DNA of 64,000 bases from Rhizobium mongolense subsp. loessense (GCF_900099775.1 NZ_FMTM01000011.1:90939-154938); one strand, 5' to 3'. Positions 1-9,552 are shown, numbered from the stretch's first letter. The notes: a model not told the origin generated them from the letters alone. Numbers and translations: made by a program.

Positions 1-51
1 AGGCTGTGAGCTAAAGGCGGCCGCAGCTGCTAGCTGGCGGGAGCACGTTTC

Positions 52-2769
52 TTATTCAAACGCGTAGGTGAAACCTTCGGCAGATGCTCCGACCGTGGCC
101 TTGGTGAGACGTTTGCCTTCGAGCGCCCAGTTCAGAACGCCTTGGCTCAGCGTCGGCAGAAGCGTGTTTGTCAGGATCGCGTCGATCATGCGCCCCCCCG
201 ATTCAACTTCGGTGCACCGAGCCTTGATCAATTCCAGAACCCCGTTCCCGATGACCAGTTCGGCGTCATGGCTGGCGCGCAGTCGGCGCGCGATCTTGGC
301 GAAATGATGTTGCGTGATTGCATCGATCATTGAATCGGAGAGCGGGTAATAGGGCACGACAATCACCCGTCCGAGGAACGCTGGCGGAAACACTTTTAGA
401 AGTGGCGGCCGCAGTGCGCTTTCGAGTTCCTCAAGCGGCGGCCGCGTCCTGCCGCCGTCTGTTCGCTTCATGATGACGTCCGAACCGACATTCGACGTCA
501 GTAGGATAAGGGTGTTCCTGAAGTCGATCCGTCGGCCCTCGCTGTCATCCATCATTCCCTTGTCGAAAACCTGGAAGAAGATCTCGTGCACATCCGGGTG
601 CGCTTTCTCGACTTCATCAAGCAAGATGACGGAATAGGGTCGCCGCCGCACGGCTTCGGTCAGTATCCCTCCCTTGCCGTAGCCGACATAGCCGGGAGGA
701 GCACCCTTGAGGGTGGAGACTGTGTGTGCCTCTTGAAATTCCGACATGTTGATGGAGATCAGATTCTGTTCACCTCCATAAAGCGCTTCGGCGAGCGCCA
801 GCGCCGTCTCTGTCTTGCCGACGCCTGAAGGGCCGCACAGCAGGAAAACGCCCACAGGCTTTTCAGGTGAGCCAAGTCCCGCACGGCTGGTTTGCACGCG
901 CCGCGCGATTGATTCCATTGCAAATTCCTGGCCGACGACGCGCTCTCCCAGAACCTCGGCGAGCTGCAGCGCTTTTTCAGTCTGGCTGGTCAGCATCCGA
1001 CCGACGGGAATACCCGTCCAGTCCTGCACGACGGAGGCCACAGCGTTCCTGTCGACGGAAAGCAGGATGAGCGGCGTCTCGCCCTGAATGCCTGCAAGTT
1101 CTGCCATTTGCACCTTGAGCCGTGCAAGATCGGCGCCCTGGTTCGGGAGCACTCTATCGCCGCTTTCCTGCTCGGGGAGATCCACGTCAGCGGCCACCGG
1201 CAATTCCGGGTCCGCCTCTCCCTCGGCCAGCACCGCATCAAGCTTAACTCCCTTTCCCCGTAGCCTCGCCCGTAGATCGAGGATTTCAGAGACCATTGAC
1301 TGTTCTTTTTCCCAGCGAGCCTTTGCGGCAAGCAACGCCGATTCCGTCTCGGCGAGCGAGGCTTCGACCTTCGACTGGCGCTCTGCGACCTCGATGCCGA
1401 TTGCAGCTTCGCGCCCGATAATGCCCTGCTCGACCTCGAGAGACTGCTTGCGCCGCAGAAGATCTTCGACCTCAGCCGGTGTCGCGTGCTGCGATACCGC
1501 CACGCGCGCGCAGGCCGTATCGAGTAGGCTGATTGCCTTGTCTGGCAGTTGGCGCGCGGGGATATAGCGATGTGAAAGGCTGACGGCTGTCTCGATGGCT
1601 TCGTCCAGAATCTGCACCTGATGGTGCTTCTCCAGCACGCCTGCCACACCACGCAACATCAGGATGGCGGCTTCTTCATCAGGCTCTTCAACCTTGACCA
1701 CCTGGAAGCGGCGGGTCAAAGCCGGGTCTTTCTCGATATGCTGCTTGTATTCTGCCCATGTCGTTGCAGCGATCGTGCGAAGCTCGCCACGCGCCAATGC
1801 CGGTTTAAGAAGATTTGCCGCGTCTCCTGTTCCCGCTGCCCCGCCTGCCCCGATCAGTGTATGAGCTTCATCGATGAAGAGGATGATCGGAGTTTCCGAT
1901 GCCTGGACTTCCTCGATGACTGTCTTCAGCCGCTTCTCGAACTCACCCTTGACGCTCGCCCCCGCCTGCATCAAACCGATGTCCAGCAGGTGTAGCGCCA
2001 CACCTTTCAGCGGCGGCGGCACATCTCCTTCTGCAAGGCGGAGTGCAAAACCCTCGACCACCGCTGTCTTGCCCACTCCGGCTTCGCCGGTCAGGATCGG
2101 GTTGTTCTGGCGCCGGCGCATGAGGATATCGACGATCTGCCGGATCTCGGGATCCCGGCCCAGGACCGGGTCAATTTTGCCCTCGCGTGCGCGCCGGGTG
2201 AGGTCGGTGGCGTATTTCGCCAATGCGGAGTCACCGCCCGCCGGGCGTTTTTTCCGCGGCGGCTCTGGAGCTTCGGCCCTGCCTGCATTTTCAAGTGATC
2301 CGGCCAGCACGTCATCCAGCCGGGGGATAAGGGAATCCGCCTCGATCCGATCGAATTCGGTACTGATCTTCAACAGAAGCCCGTCAAGGACCGCTACCTT
2401 TCTGCAGGCCAGCAGAACATGCACTCCGCGAACCTCGTCAGATCCGAACTGCAGGCTTGCCAGGCTCCAGGCCTCCTGGATGGCATGAAAGATGTGATCG
2501 GAAAACTCCTCGATGGAGGTAGCGCCATAGGGAAGCTTGTCTATCGCCCTCGCCATATCGGCAGCAAGCCGGCCGAGATCAACGCCAGCATCGTGGAAGA
2601 TAAGCTGAAAATCTGCGCGGTCGACCAGGGCCAGCTGTTCGATCCAGTGAACAAGTTCGACATAGGGATTGCCGCGAAGCTTGGCCGCGTCCGCCGCCGC
2701 CTTGAAAGCGCGCAAGCAAACGGAATTGAGTTTGCCGACCAGTTCCTTGCGCTTGAAGCTCTGCTGCAT
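52..2769 (-). CDS. tssH: T6SS sheath-disassembly AAA+ ATPase ClpV/TssH
   Basis: This 905-residue protein has the full ClpV layout: an N-terminal Clp repeat domain (about residues 1-160), a first AAA+ module with Walker A GEAGVGKTAVVEG and Walker B ILFIDEAHTL, a middle coiled-coil region, and a second AAA+ module with GPSGVGKTETALAL and VILLDEVEKAH. ClpV hexamers are known to bind the contracted TssB/TssC sheath and recycle it in the cytoplasm. The length matches the family (about 870-930). Placement next to a full set of tss genes separates it from housekeeping ClpB/ClpA. It is divergent from the kinase-led T6SS operon, so the two share the intergenic region at 2770-2931. The start is the ATG at 2769; nothing suggests truncation. 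The 51 bases to its right-hand end of the window hold nothing I can name. Confidence 0.96.
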   Translation of the reverse strand: MQQSFKRKELVGKLNSVCLRAFKAAADAAKLRGNPYVELVHWIEQLALVDRADFQLIFHDAGVDLGRLAADMARAIDKLPYGATSIEEFSDHIFHAIQEAWSLASLQFGSDEVRGVHVLLACRKVAVLDGLLLKISTEFDRIEADSLIPRLDDVLAGSLENAGRAEAPEPPRKKRPAGGDSALAKYATDLTRRAREGKIDPVLGRDPEIRQIVDILMRRRQNNPILTGEAGVGKTAVVEGFALRLAEGDVPPPLKGVALHLLDIGLMQAGASVKGEFEKRLKTVIEEVQASETPIILFIDEAHTLIGAGGAAGTGDAANLLKPALARGELRTIAATTWAEYKQHIEKDPALTRRFQVVKVEEPDEEAAILMLRGVAGVLEKHHQVQILDEAIETAVSLSHRYIPARQLPDKAISLLDTACARVAVSQHATPAEVEDLLRRKQSLEVEQGIIGREAAIGIEVAERQSKVEASLAETESALLAAKARWEKEQSMVSEILDLRARLRGKGVKLDAVLAEGEADPELPVAADVDLPEQESGDRVLPNQGADLARLKVQMAELAGIQGETPLILLSVDRNAVASVVQDWTGIPVGRMLTSQTEKALQLAEVLGERVVGQEFAMESIARRVQTSRAGLGSPEKPVGVFLLCGPSGVGKTETALALAEALYGGEQNLISINMSEFQEAHTVSTLKGAPPGYVGYGKGGILTEAVRRRPYSVILLDEVEKAHPDVHEIFFQVFDKGMMDDSEGRRIDFRNTLILLTSNVGSDVIMKRTDGGRTRPPLEELESALRPPLLKVFPPAFLGRVIVVPYYPLSDSMIDAITQHHFAKIARRLRASHDAELVIGNGVLELIKARCTEVESGGRMIDAILTNTLLPTLSQGVLNWALEGKRLTKATVGASAEGFTYAFE

Positions 2770-2850
2770 GTCGGTCGGCTCCTATCATGTGATCTTGAAT
2801 AGGGCGTCGCTGGTCTTCGATCGCTAGTCACAGCGTGCCACATTAGAGTA

Positions 2851-2891
2851 TTCTTGACAAATATTCGACCCGTGTGTTCTTGATGAATATT
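2851..2891. promoter_or_regulatory. Direct repeats in the divergent tssH / kinase promoter region
   Basis: Two copies of a 15-base element, TTCTTGAYRAATATT, lie at 2851-2865 and 2877-2891, 26 bases apart start to start, in the only sizeable gap between tssH and the T6SS operon. The region is AT-rich compared with both flanks. The placement fits a regulator site or promoter elements serving both directions. The binding protein is unknown. Confidence 0.4.
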
Positions 2892-2931
2892 ATGTCGCGT
2901 GGTTCCCACTGGGTGCGCTGGGAGGCTCCAG

Positions 2932-5025
2932 ATGATTGATCCTCTGCCTGGCGACATCTTCCGCAAAGGACAGGTGCTCAACAACACCTACGAGATCGAG
3001 GGTGTCCTCGGCCGCGGTGGAACAGGTGAAGTCTATCGAGCGAGCAATCGGATCACCGGCCGCGTGGTGGCGCTTAAGGCGCTGAAGCGGGAGCTCTCGG
3101 CAAATGCCGGCTATCTGGAGCTTATGAAGCGAGAGGAGGAGATGCGCAGCATCTCCCATCACGCGGTCGTGCGCTACACCGACTGCAGCCAGACCGGCGA
3201 CGGCCACGTCTATTTGGTGATGGACTACGTTGCCGGCACGCCGCTCAGTGAGTGGCTCGAGCAGGGCGGGGCTACCCCGCGGGATCTGCTCGTGGTGGCA
3301 CACAGAGTGGCCGAAGGTCTTGTCGCAACGCACGAGCGCAAGATCGTCCACCGCGACCTTTCTCCCGACAACATCATCCTTCGCGACGGCAGGCCGGAGG
3401 AAGCGGTCATTATCGATTTCGGTATCGCCAAGGACAGCAACACAGGAGCGCGCACGATCGTCGGTAACGAGTTTGCGGGCAAGTACGAATATGCCGCGCC
3501 GGAGCAGATGCATGGGCAAGCGGAGCCTCGCTCCGACCTTTATGCCTTGGGCGCATCGCTGCTCGCAACCTTTCGGGGAAGGGTTCCAGACGTCGGAAGG
3601 AGCCCGGGCGAGGTCGTCCGTCATAAGGAGCGCCGGCTTGACACCTCGGGCGTTCCAGAACCGCTCAAGACCGTGATCGACGACCTCACTCAGCCTGACC
3701 CGGCCCATCGGCCACCGAGTGCCGCCGCGGTCGTCAATGAAATCGGAAGGTTGCTGCAACCTGGTCACGCCAAAGCACGGCCGGGCGGGCGCAACACGAG
3801 GCCCAGGTTGCGACCATGGCTTCTCATTCTGCCTCTCGCGGCGCTGGCCGCTATCGGCGGACTTTGGTTTCTCGGCGTTTTTGATAACTTGTCTCCGACT
3901 GCCCTGCCGATCGCGACGCCCTACAAACTCACTGCCGGGGTGGACGCGCAAGGGCGGCCCACGCTTACCGGTTTCGCTCCCGACGCCGACCAGCATCAGG
4001 CAATCCTAGCGAACTTTACCCGCACGGTCGGGCTTCCCCCACCGCATGACGCCCTCACACTCGCCCAGGGCGCTCCATCCGAACGGTGGGCGCAGGACGT
4101 CGATGTCTTTGTTGCGGCCGCCGTTCCGCTCGACGAGTGGAAGCTTGAAATAGCTGATCGAACGGTCCGCCTCACGGGCCTCGCCCCCGATAAAGCGGGA
4201 CGCGAAGCTGCGGTCACACGATTTAATGCGGCAGCAAGAGCGGCCGGCTACCAGCCTGTCGCCCGTATTGCTGCCGGTCCGCGAGATCTGTCGCCGGACC
4301 AACTGAAACCCCTTATCGTGCCGCTGGAGACCTGCGGTCCACTCCGCGTTCAACAACCGGAGGGCGGCAGCTTTCCCCTCGGGTCGACGATCTCCGTCCA
4401 AGGAGACGTCGCTTCAAGCGGCGACCTCGAAGCCCTCCAGCAGGCACTCGCACCCCATGTCGGAGATCGCGAGCTGCGCTTCGATGCCACGGTACTCAGC
4501 GCCCAGCTGTGCGTTGTTCAAGAGCTGCTGCCGGATACGCCGCAAGGTCAGATGACGATCGTTCTTGGCTATGGCGACAAATCCGAGCCGAACATGTCGG
4601 GCATCTATTCGGTTGGCGACAATCCCGTTATCGACGTGCTCGCGCCGGCCGCGCTCGACAAGGGATACTTGTGGGTCGCCATCGCCGACGTCACCGGCAA
4701 TCTCTTCAATGTTCTTCCGAACATCAAAAGACCCGATCATGCACTCGCCGAGATCGGGACCGTGACAGATGGCATGCGCACCATTCGGGTCGCCTATCCA
4801 ACGGCCGAGGGTGCCGCCGACCCCGCAAAGCTCACCTTCGCCGTCGACAACACCTTCGGCAGAACTCTGATAATTGCTATGCAGACCGACCAGCCGCTTT
4901 TCCCGCAGCTTCGGCCAACAACCGAGTCCACCAAGTCCTTTGCCGAAGATTTGCGTGCAGTGGTAGCGGCCGGTCATGTCTCGATCCTGTCGATGACGAC
5001 CCGGTTAATCGACACGCGCAAATAA
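2932..5025 (+). CDS. ppkA: T6SS-associated membrane Ser/Thr protein kinase (PpkA/TagE-like) with periplasmic C-terminal region
   Basis: The N-terminal 290 residues are a Hanks-type kinase: glycine loop GRGGTGEVYRA, ATP-binding Lys in VVALKAL, catalytic loop HRDLSPDN, DFG in IIDFGIAK, and AAPEQ. One membrane segment (about residues 297-318, WLLILPLAALAAIGGLWFLG) is followed by about 370 periplasmic residues. The last third resembles the DUF4384-type folds seen on such kinases. T6SS kinases phosphorylate FHA proteins or TssL to switch on assembly, and an FHA protein is encoded downstream. I chose ATG 2932 over GTG 2899 because GGAGG sits 6 bases ahead of it. The catalytic loop has Ser where most Ser/Thr kinases have Lys (HRDLK). 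No PppA-type phosphatase gene is present in the window. The kinase call is firm; the substrate is inferred. Confidence 0.9.
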   Translation: MIDPLPGDIFRKGQVLNNTYEIEGVLGRGGTGEVYRASNRITGRVVALKALKRELSANAGYLELMKREEEMRSISHHAVVRYTDCSQTGDGHVYLVMDYVAGTPLSEWLEQGGATPRDLLVVAHRVAEGLVATHERKIVHRDLSPDNIILRDGRPEEAVIIDFGIAKDSNTGARTIVGNEFAGKYEYAAPEQMHGQAEPRSDLYALGASLLATFRGRVPDVGRSPGEVVRHKERRLDTSGVPEPLKTVIDDLTQPDPAHRPPSAAAVVNEIGRLLQPGHAKARPGGRNTRPRLRPWLLILPLAALAAIGGLWFLGVFDNLSPTALPIATPYKLTAGVDAQGRPTLTGFAPDADQHQAILANFTRTVGLPPPHDALTLAQGAPSERWAQDVDVFVAAAVPLDEWKLEIADRTVRLTGLAPDKAGREAAVTRFNAAARAAGYQPVARIAAGPRDLSPDQLKPLIVPLETCGPLRVQQPEGGSFPLGSTISVQGDVASSGDLEALQQALAPHVGDRELRFDATVLSAQLCVVQELLPDTPQGQMTIVLGYGDKSEPNMSGIYSVGDNPVIDVLAPAALDKGYLWVAIADVTGNLFNVLPNIKRPDHALAEIGTVTDGMRTIRVAYPTAEGAADPAKLTFAVDNTFGRTLIIAMQTDQPLFPQLRPTTESTKSFAEDLRAVVAAGHVSILSMTTRLIDTRK

Positions 5026-5118
5026 TTGCAGGTCCAAGAAATCTGCCATTAGTCTAGAACAAGAAGTTGTGGTAAAAGCAAAAGTAGGGGAATACTAGTC
5101 GGTTAACGGGGTGATCTG

Positions 5119-6282
5119 TTGTTCAACTCGGCTCTCTGGTTAAGTCCACTGAACGGCGACAACCCGTCGGGCGAAAGCTTGCGGAATGATGGGCGATTCC
5201 ACGAGTTGGAACGCCTTGTGCAACCGCAGATCGAGATTAGCCGCGACGAACGCAACAACCCAGTCTCACGGACCGAGGTCCCTGTCGATTGGTCCATCGT
5301 CCTTCGAAAATCAGAAGAGTTGCGCGCGCACGGACGGGATCTGAGGCTCCTCGTGATCGTGACACGCGCCCTTGCAAATGAACAGGGTCTTGCTGGCCTC
5401 GCGGAAGGCTTGAACCTGATTACCGGAACCTTCGACATGCATTGGGAAACGATGCATCCGGAACTTCGTGAGGGCTTGCCTCCACGGGATGCAGCCCTGC
5501 GCCGGACGAATGCCCTTCTCCAACTGCAAAACGAGAAGGATGGGCTGCTCGGCGATCTTCGGAAGATGACATTCTTTGCGCCACGGGGCGTCGGCCCTGT
5601 CACAGGGCGCGATCTCGAGCGCGGTGCTCTCGACACCCGAACCGTTCTCAATGAGGCAGCACCCGGACTGAGCGACGCTGAGAAGGCGTCGCTCGTAAGC
5701 GAGCATGACCAGTTACTAAATCACGTCAGGACCGGCTGCGCGGCGTTTGCGGAACAAGCCGCGGACGAGGCGGCCGCGCTTATCGTCAGCGCAAACGCTG
5801 CCGCCACAGCGATGGAAGCCCTCGAGACATCGCTCAATCGGCGAATCGGCGGGGATGTGCGCGTGACCTTGCCGGATCTCAGTCGCTTCCTGCAGCGAGT
5901 GATCTCGACGCTTGAGCGTGCGAAGCCCAGCCCCAGGCAGGATACTGCAAACGAGGAAACGCTCGATCGTGAGACCGCGCCTGCCCAAACGATCTCTGAC
6001 GCAGCTCCGGCTTACGTCGGGGCACCGGCAGTCTTTCCGTCGCGGCTCACCTCGCGCGAGGAAGTCACAAAGTGCATCGACCTCATCATTGCCTTCTACG
6101 ACCGCACCGAACCGTCGAGTCCGATTCCCCATCTGGCGCACAGGATCAAACGTATGGTGCCGATGGATTTTCTGGAACTCATGGAGGACCTGGCGCCCTC
6201 CGGTTTGAAGGAATTCCGGCTTCTGGCCGGTGTGCCGGAAAGAAAAAAACCTGTCCCTGGGACGAAAGGTGATCACCAATGA
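5119..6282 (+). CDS. tssA: T6SS cap/priming protein TssA
   Basis: This 387-residue protein opens with the ImpA N-terminal domain (about residues 5-130; typical features are the WLSPLNGDNPSGESLRND start and the ITGTFDMHWETMHPEL segment). A variable middle and a short C-terminal ImpA-like helical part (MDFLELMEDLAPSGLKEFRLLAG) follow. TssA proteins coordinate baseplate, tail-tube and sheath assembly. The start is TTG 5119, supported by GGGG 7 bases upstream and by an in-frame stop at 5104. A 93-base gap separates it from the kinase gene, the largest gap inside the operon, so an extra promoter is possible. Its stop overlaps the tssB start by 4 bases. Confidence 0.9.
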   Translation: MFNSALWLSPLNGDNPSGESLRNDGRFHELERLVQPQIEISRDERNNPVSRTEVPVDWSIVLRKSEELRAHGRDLRLLVIVTRALANEQGLAGLAEGLNLITGTFDMHWETMHPELREGLPPRDAALRRTNALLQLQNEKDGLLGDLRKMTFFAPRGVGPVTGRDLERGALDTRTVLNEAAPGLSDAEKASLVSEHDQLLNHVRTGCAAFAEQAADEAAALIVSANAAATAMEALETSLNRRIGGDVRVTLPDLSRFLQRVISTLERAKPSPRQDTANEETLDRETAPAQTISDAAPAYVGAPAVFPSRLTSREEVTKCIDLIIAFYDRTEPSSPIPHLAHRIKRMVPMDFLELMEDLAPSGLKEFRLLAGVPERKKPVPGTKGDHQ

Positions 6283-6815
6283 GCGAAACTAAGGCCAAGG
6301 TAATTGAACGAAACCGGGCGCCTCGCGTCCAGATCGCTTACGAAGTCGAAACTTACGGCAGCCCGACCACCATCGAATTGCCGTTCGTCATGGGCGTGAT
6401 GGCTGATCTCGCCGGCGCCTCCCAGACACCGGAGGCCCGCAAGTCCGTCCGGGACCGCTCCTTTGTCGAAACCGACGCAAACCGGTTCGGTCGCTTCATG
6501 GAAGCACTCAGCCCGCGCGTCAAAGCTCGCGTGAAAAACACCCTTCCCCAGCCTGCCGGCGAAGAGCGCGACGAAGAGCTTGCGCTAGACCTGACCTTTA
6601 CGAGCATGGCCGATTTCGCGCCGGATCGTATTGCCGAACAAGTTCCACAGCTTGCAGAGCTCTTGAGAATGCGCGGCCAACTTGAGGAATTGCTCGGATT
6701 CATGGATGGCCGCATCGATGCCGAAAAACGCATCGCGCAACTTTTGAACAACGAGCCCCTGTTGGGAAAGATCGCCGATCAGGCGCTCGAAGATAGCAGC
6801 AAGTCGGAGGTCTGA
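6279..6815 (+). CDS. tssB: T6SS contractile sheath small subunit TssB
   Basis: At 178 residues this matches the VipA/ImpB family. It has the characteristic start RAPRVQIAYEVETYG followed by LPFVMGVMADL and RFGRFMEALSPRVKARVKN. TssB pairs with TssC to form the sheath that contracts around the Hcp tube in the cytoplasm. Its ATG overlaps the tssA stop by four bases, and tssC starts three bases after its stop, which suggests coupled translation of the two sheath subunits. Nothing is unusual in length or composition. Confidence 0.97.
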   Translation: MSETKAKVIERNRAPRVQIAYEVETYGSPTTIELPFVMGVMADLAGASQTPEARKSVRDRSFVETDANRFGRFMEALSPRVKARVKNTLPQPAGEERDEELALDLTFTSMADFAPDRIAEQVPQLAELLRMRGQLEELLGFMDGRIDAEKRIAQLLNNEPLLGKIADQALEDSSKSEV

Positions 6816-6818
6816 GCC

Positions 6819-8327
6819 ATGGCCGAACAGGAAAGCACCGCTGCAGTTGGTGTCACGGAAGCCAAAGAAGTCGACCTTCAGGAGTTCAGCGAACTTCTGG
6901 AAAAGGACTTCAAGGTCAAAAAAGATGACAGCGACAAGCTTCAAACCTTGGTCAGAAATCTGGCGCTTGCTGCTCGCGGCCGTACAGAATCGACCGTCAT
7001 CTCTTCCAACGCGATCAAATCGATCAAGTCCTTGATTGCCGGCATCGACAAGCTGCTGACCGAGCAGACCAACGAAATTCTCCATGCGCCTGAAGTGCTT
7101 CAGATGGAGGGGACATGGCGCGGACTGTGGTACCTCGTGAACAATACCGAGACGGATCAGAAGTTGAAGATCCGCGTCATGAACATTTCGAAGGAGGAGT
7201 TGGCTGATACCCTTGAGGATTACGAGGGTCAGATGTGGGACCAAAGCCCCATATTCAAGAAAGTCTACACCGACGAATACTCGATGCTCGGCGGCAACCC
7301 CTTTGGCTGCCTGATCGGCGCCTACGAATTCTCAAATCACCCGAAGGATGCCGGTCTCCTCCGCAACATGTCCGGCATCTGCGCCTCGGCGCACACCCCC
7401 TTCATCGCAGCCGCCGCCCCCCGTCTGTTCCGCATGGAAAGCTGGCAGGAACTGCCGAACCCGCAAGACCTGCAACAGATCGTGTCGTCGCCGGCCTATG
7501 CCTCATGGCAGTCACTGCGCGAGAGCGAGGACGCCCGTTACATCGGGTTGACAATGCCACGGGTGCTGGCGAGGCTGCCTTATGGCGCAGAAACCGTTCC
7601 TGTGAAGGGCTTCGCGTTCGAGGAAGAGGTCCAGGGCGACCATCACCGATATGTCTGGATGAACGCGGCCTTCCCAATGGGGGTCAACATCAACCGCAGC
7701 CACAAGCTGTTCGGCTGGGGCACGCAAATCCGCGGGGTCGAGAACGGCGGGGCAGTGATCAATCTCCCTGTCCATAACTTCCCGACCGACGACGGGACGG
7801 TGGCGATGAAATGCCCGACCGAGGTCGCCATTGACGATCGGCGCGAGGCCGAGCTCGCCAAGCTCGGGCTGATGCCGATCCTCCATCGCAAAAACACTGA
7901 TATTGCTGCCTTCATCGGCGCCCATTCGTTGCAAGACGACGAAGCGAGAGCCGGCCGTCTGGTCGACCCGGATGCTCAGGCCAACGAGAGGCTGAGTGCA
8001 AATTTGCCCTACCTTTTCCCGGTTTCCCGTTTCGCCCATTACCTGAAGGCGATCGCTCGGGATAAGATCGGCTCATTCAAGGAACGTGCCGACATGCAGA
8101 TTTGGCTGACGGAGTGGATCAACCGCTACGTTCTCGCCAACCCTGCCTTTGCCGACGAAAAAGCCCGCGCAAAACGTCCCCTTGCAGCCGCCGAGGTCCA
8201 GGTTGACAGCGTGGAGGGTCGCCCCGGCTGGTACAATGCTCGGTTTTATCTGCGGCCCCACTACCAGCTAGAAGGCATCAATGCTTCGCTCCGGCTCGTA
8301 TCGGAGCTGCCGTCTATGAAGTCCTGA
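6819..8327 (+). CDS. tssC: T6SS contractile sheath large subunit TssC
   Basis: This is a 502-residue VipB/ImpC protein. Recognisable conserved stretches include EMEGTWRGLWYLV-type sequence near residue 90 (here LQMEGTWRGLWYLVNN), GGNPFGCLIGAYEF, the PRVLARLPYG motif and HKLFGWGTQIRG. The C-terminal QVDSVEGRPGWYNARFYLRPHYQ segment is the usual TssC ending. It forms the sheath together with TssB and is the ClpV-recycled component. It lies directly after tssB and 28 bases before hcp. Confidence 0.97.
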   Translation: MAEQESTAAVGVTEAKEVDLQEFSELLEKDFKVKKDDSDKLQTLVRNLALAARGRTESTVISSNAIKSIKSLIAGIDKLLTEQTNEILHAPEVLQMEGTWRGLWYLVNNTETDQKLKIRVMNISKEELADTLEDYEGQMWDQSPIFKKVYTDEYSMLGGNPFGCLIGAYEFSNHPKDAGLLRNMSGICASAHTPFIAAAAPRLFRMESWQELPNPQDLQQIVSSPAYASWQSLRESEDARYIGLTMPRVLARLPYGAETVPVKGFAFEEEVQGDHHRYVWMNAAFPMGVNINRSHKLFGWGTQIRGVENGGAVINLPVHNFPTDDGTVAMKCPTEVAIDDRREAELAKLGLMPILHRKNTDIAAFIGAHSLQDDEARAGRLVDPDAQANERLSANLPYLFPVSRFAHYLKAIARDKIGSFKERADMQIWLTEWINRYVLANPAFADEKARAKRPLAAAEVQVDSVEGRPGWYNARFYLRPHYQLEGINASLRLVSELPSMKS

Positions 8328-8355
8328 ACAACATTTAGCCGATGGGAGGTTATTC

Positions 8356-8805
8356 ATGAAAATCGACGGTTTTCTCAAGGTACCTGACATCACGGGGCCG
8401 AGCGTTCGCGACGGCCACGAAGACGAAATCGAGGTGCACGGAGTGGAGTTTGAAATGCAGGCTCCTTTCGATCCGAATTCGCTATCGCGGAGAGGCCGCG
8501 TCAGCTTGGGCATGCTCAATTTCATCAAGCACTACGACAAGGCCTCGCCCTATCTGAAGAAGGCTCTGTTCGACAACAAGCTTCTGGACGAGGTCAAGTT
8601 TTCTGCGCGCAGAACGATAGAAGGCGAAACGAGCGACTACCTGGTCATCACGTTGAAGGAAGCTTCGGTGACCAACTACACCATGAAGCCGAGTGAGGAA
8701 GAGCCAGATGTGATCGAAGAGCGTGTCGGCTTCGCTTACAAGAACATCACTTTCAATTACGACGACAAGGACGAGGTCGAGATGGATGTCTATGTCGGCA
8801 AGTGA
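8356..8805 (+). CDS. hcp: T6SS tail-tube protein Hcp/TssD
   Basis: At 149 residues this is a standard-length Hcp: it starts MKIDGFLKVPDITG, has the EIEVHGVEFEMQAP beta segment, the KASPYLKKALFDNK helix and the ITFNYDDKDEVE end. Hcp hexamers stack into the inner tube and also act as effector carriers. A clear GGGAGG precedes the ATG. The final codons overlap the start of tssE by 20 bases in another frame, so tssE translation probably depends on hcp translation. There is no extended C-terminal domain, so this is not an evolved Hcp effector. Confidence 0.96.
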   Translation: MKIDGFLKVPDITGPSVRDGHEDEIEVHGVEFEMQAPFDPNSLSRRGRVSLGMLNFIKHYDKASPYLKKALFDNKLLDEVKFSARRTIEGETSDYLVITLKEASVTNYTMKPSEEEPDVIEERVGFAYKNITFNYDDKDEVEMDVYVGK

Positions 8806-9550
8806 CAGCTGGCAAAAAGGGTTTGGAAGGAAGGCGAGACCCGGGGGGCACCTGCGGGCGACTCGCGAAGCGATCCAGCCGTCCTTGTGGGATCGCCTGG
8901 TGAACGACCTGCCGGGGCTCAACTCGGAAATCAACCAACTTCGGCAGGCGATCCAGAAAGAGATAGACGTCGAACGTCTGAACGGGCTGGTTGCCGCAGG
9001 GGTTCACCAAATGGAGGCCGCTGCGGATATCAGCGCCGAGCAGAAGAAGAACATACACCGCCTGTTCTCTCTTGAGCGACGCCAGGCAGAACTGGAAAGT
9101 CGCGGCGTCGTCGTCTCGACCGATGTGCTGCGCGAGGCGGTGCGGCGTGACATCGAGGCGCTTTTTAATGCGCAACGCTTCGAATCCACGCCACTCTTGA
9201 CGGATTTAGAGGCAGATCAGGCTGGCGACAACCCTCCGTCGCTTGAGGATTTCCCGGAAGTTCGCCGCAGCGTGATCAATTATGGGGTTCCCCCCTTCTC
9301 CGGCCGTTCCTCCCGTGACTTCGACCGCGATGAACTGTCGAAGGAAATCCGAAGCGTGCTCGCCGCGTTTGAACCTCGGCTGAAGGAAAGTGCGACGAAA
9401 GTTACCGTCAGCCTCGGCGACAGGGCGACCGGCCTCAGGATCGACATCGACGCACTGCTGCTTACCTCGCCGGCGCCGGAACGGCTGCTCCTGCGCACGA
9501 TACTCAACCTCGACGACGGTTCGGCGCGGACTGAACTTAAGGACACCTGA
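8786..9550 (+). CDS. tssE: T6SS baseplate gp25-like protein TssE, with a longer N-terminal part than usual
   Basis: The C-terminal half carries the gp25/lysozyme-like baseplate fold typical of TssE (DFPEVRRSVINYGVPPFSG, then SVLAAFEPRLKES, then a VTVSLGDR strand). An N-terminal QPSLWDRLVNDLP motif is also typical, but about 70 residues are inserted between it and the LREAVRRDIEALFN motif, giving 254 residues against the usual 140-180. I chose ATG 8786, inside the end of hcp, because GAGG lies 9 bases before it; ATG 8792 is a close alternative. Coding continues to two bases before tssF. The family call is secure; the role of the insert is unknown. Confidence 0.85.
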   Translation: MSMSASDSWQKGFGRKARPGGHLRATREAIQPSLWDRLVNDLPGLNSEINQLRQAIQKEIDVERLNGLVAAGVHQMEAAADISAEQKKNIHRLFSLERRQAELESRGVVVSTDVLREAVRRDIEALFNAQRFESTPLLTDLEADQAGDNPPSLEDFPEVRRSVINYGVPPFSGRSSRDFDRDELSKEIRSVLAAFEPRLKESATKVTVSLGDRATGLRIDIDALLLTSPAPERLLLRTILNLDDGSARTELKDT

Positions 9551-9552
9551 CC

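Noticed and set aside
2890..3996. A 368-codon minus-strand frame opposite the kinase domain
   Set aside because: The kinase motifs on the plus strand are unambiguous; the antisense frame has none.
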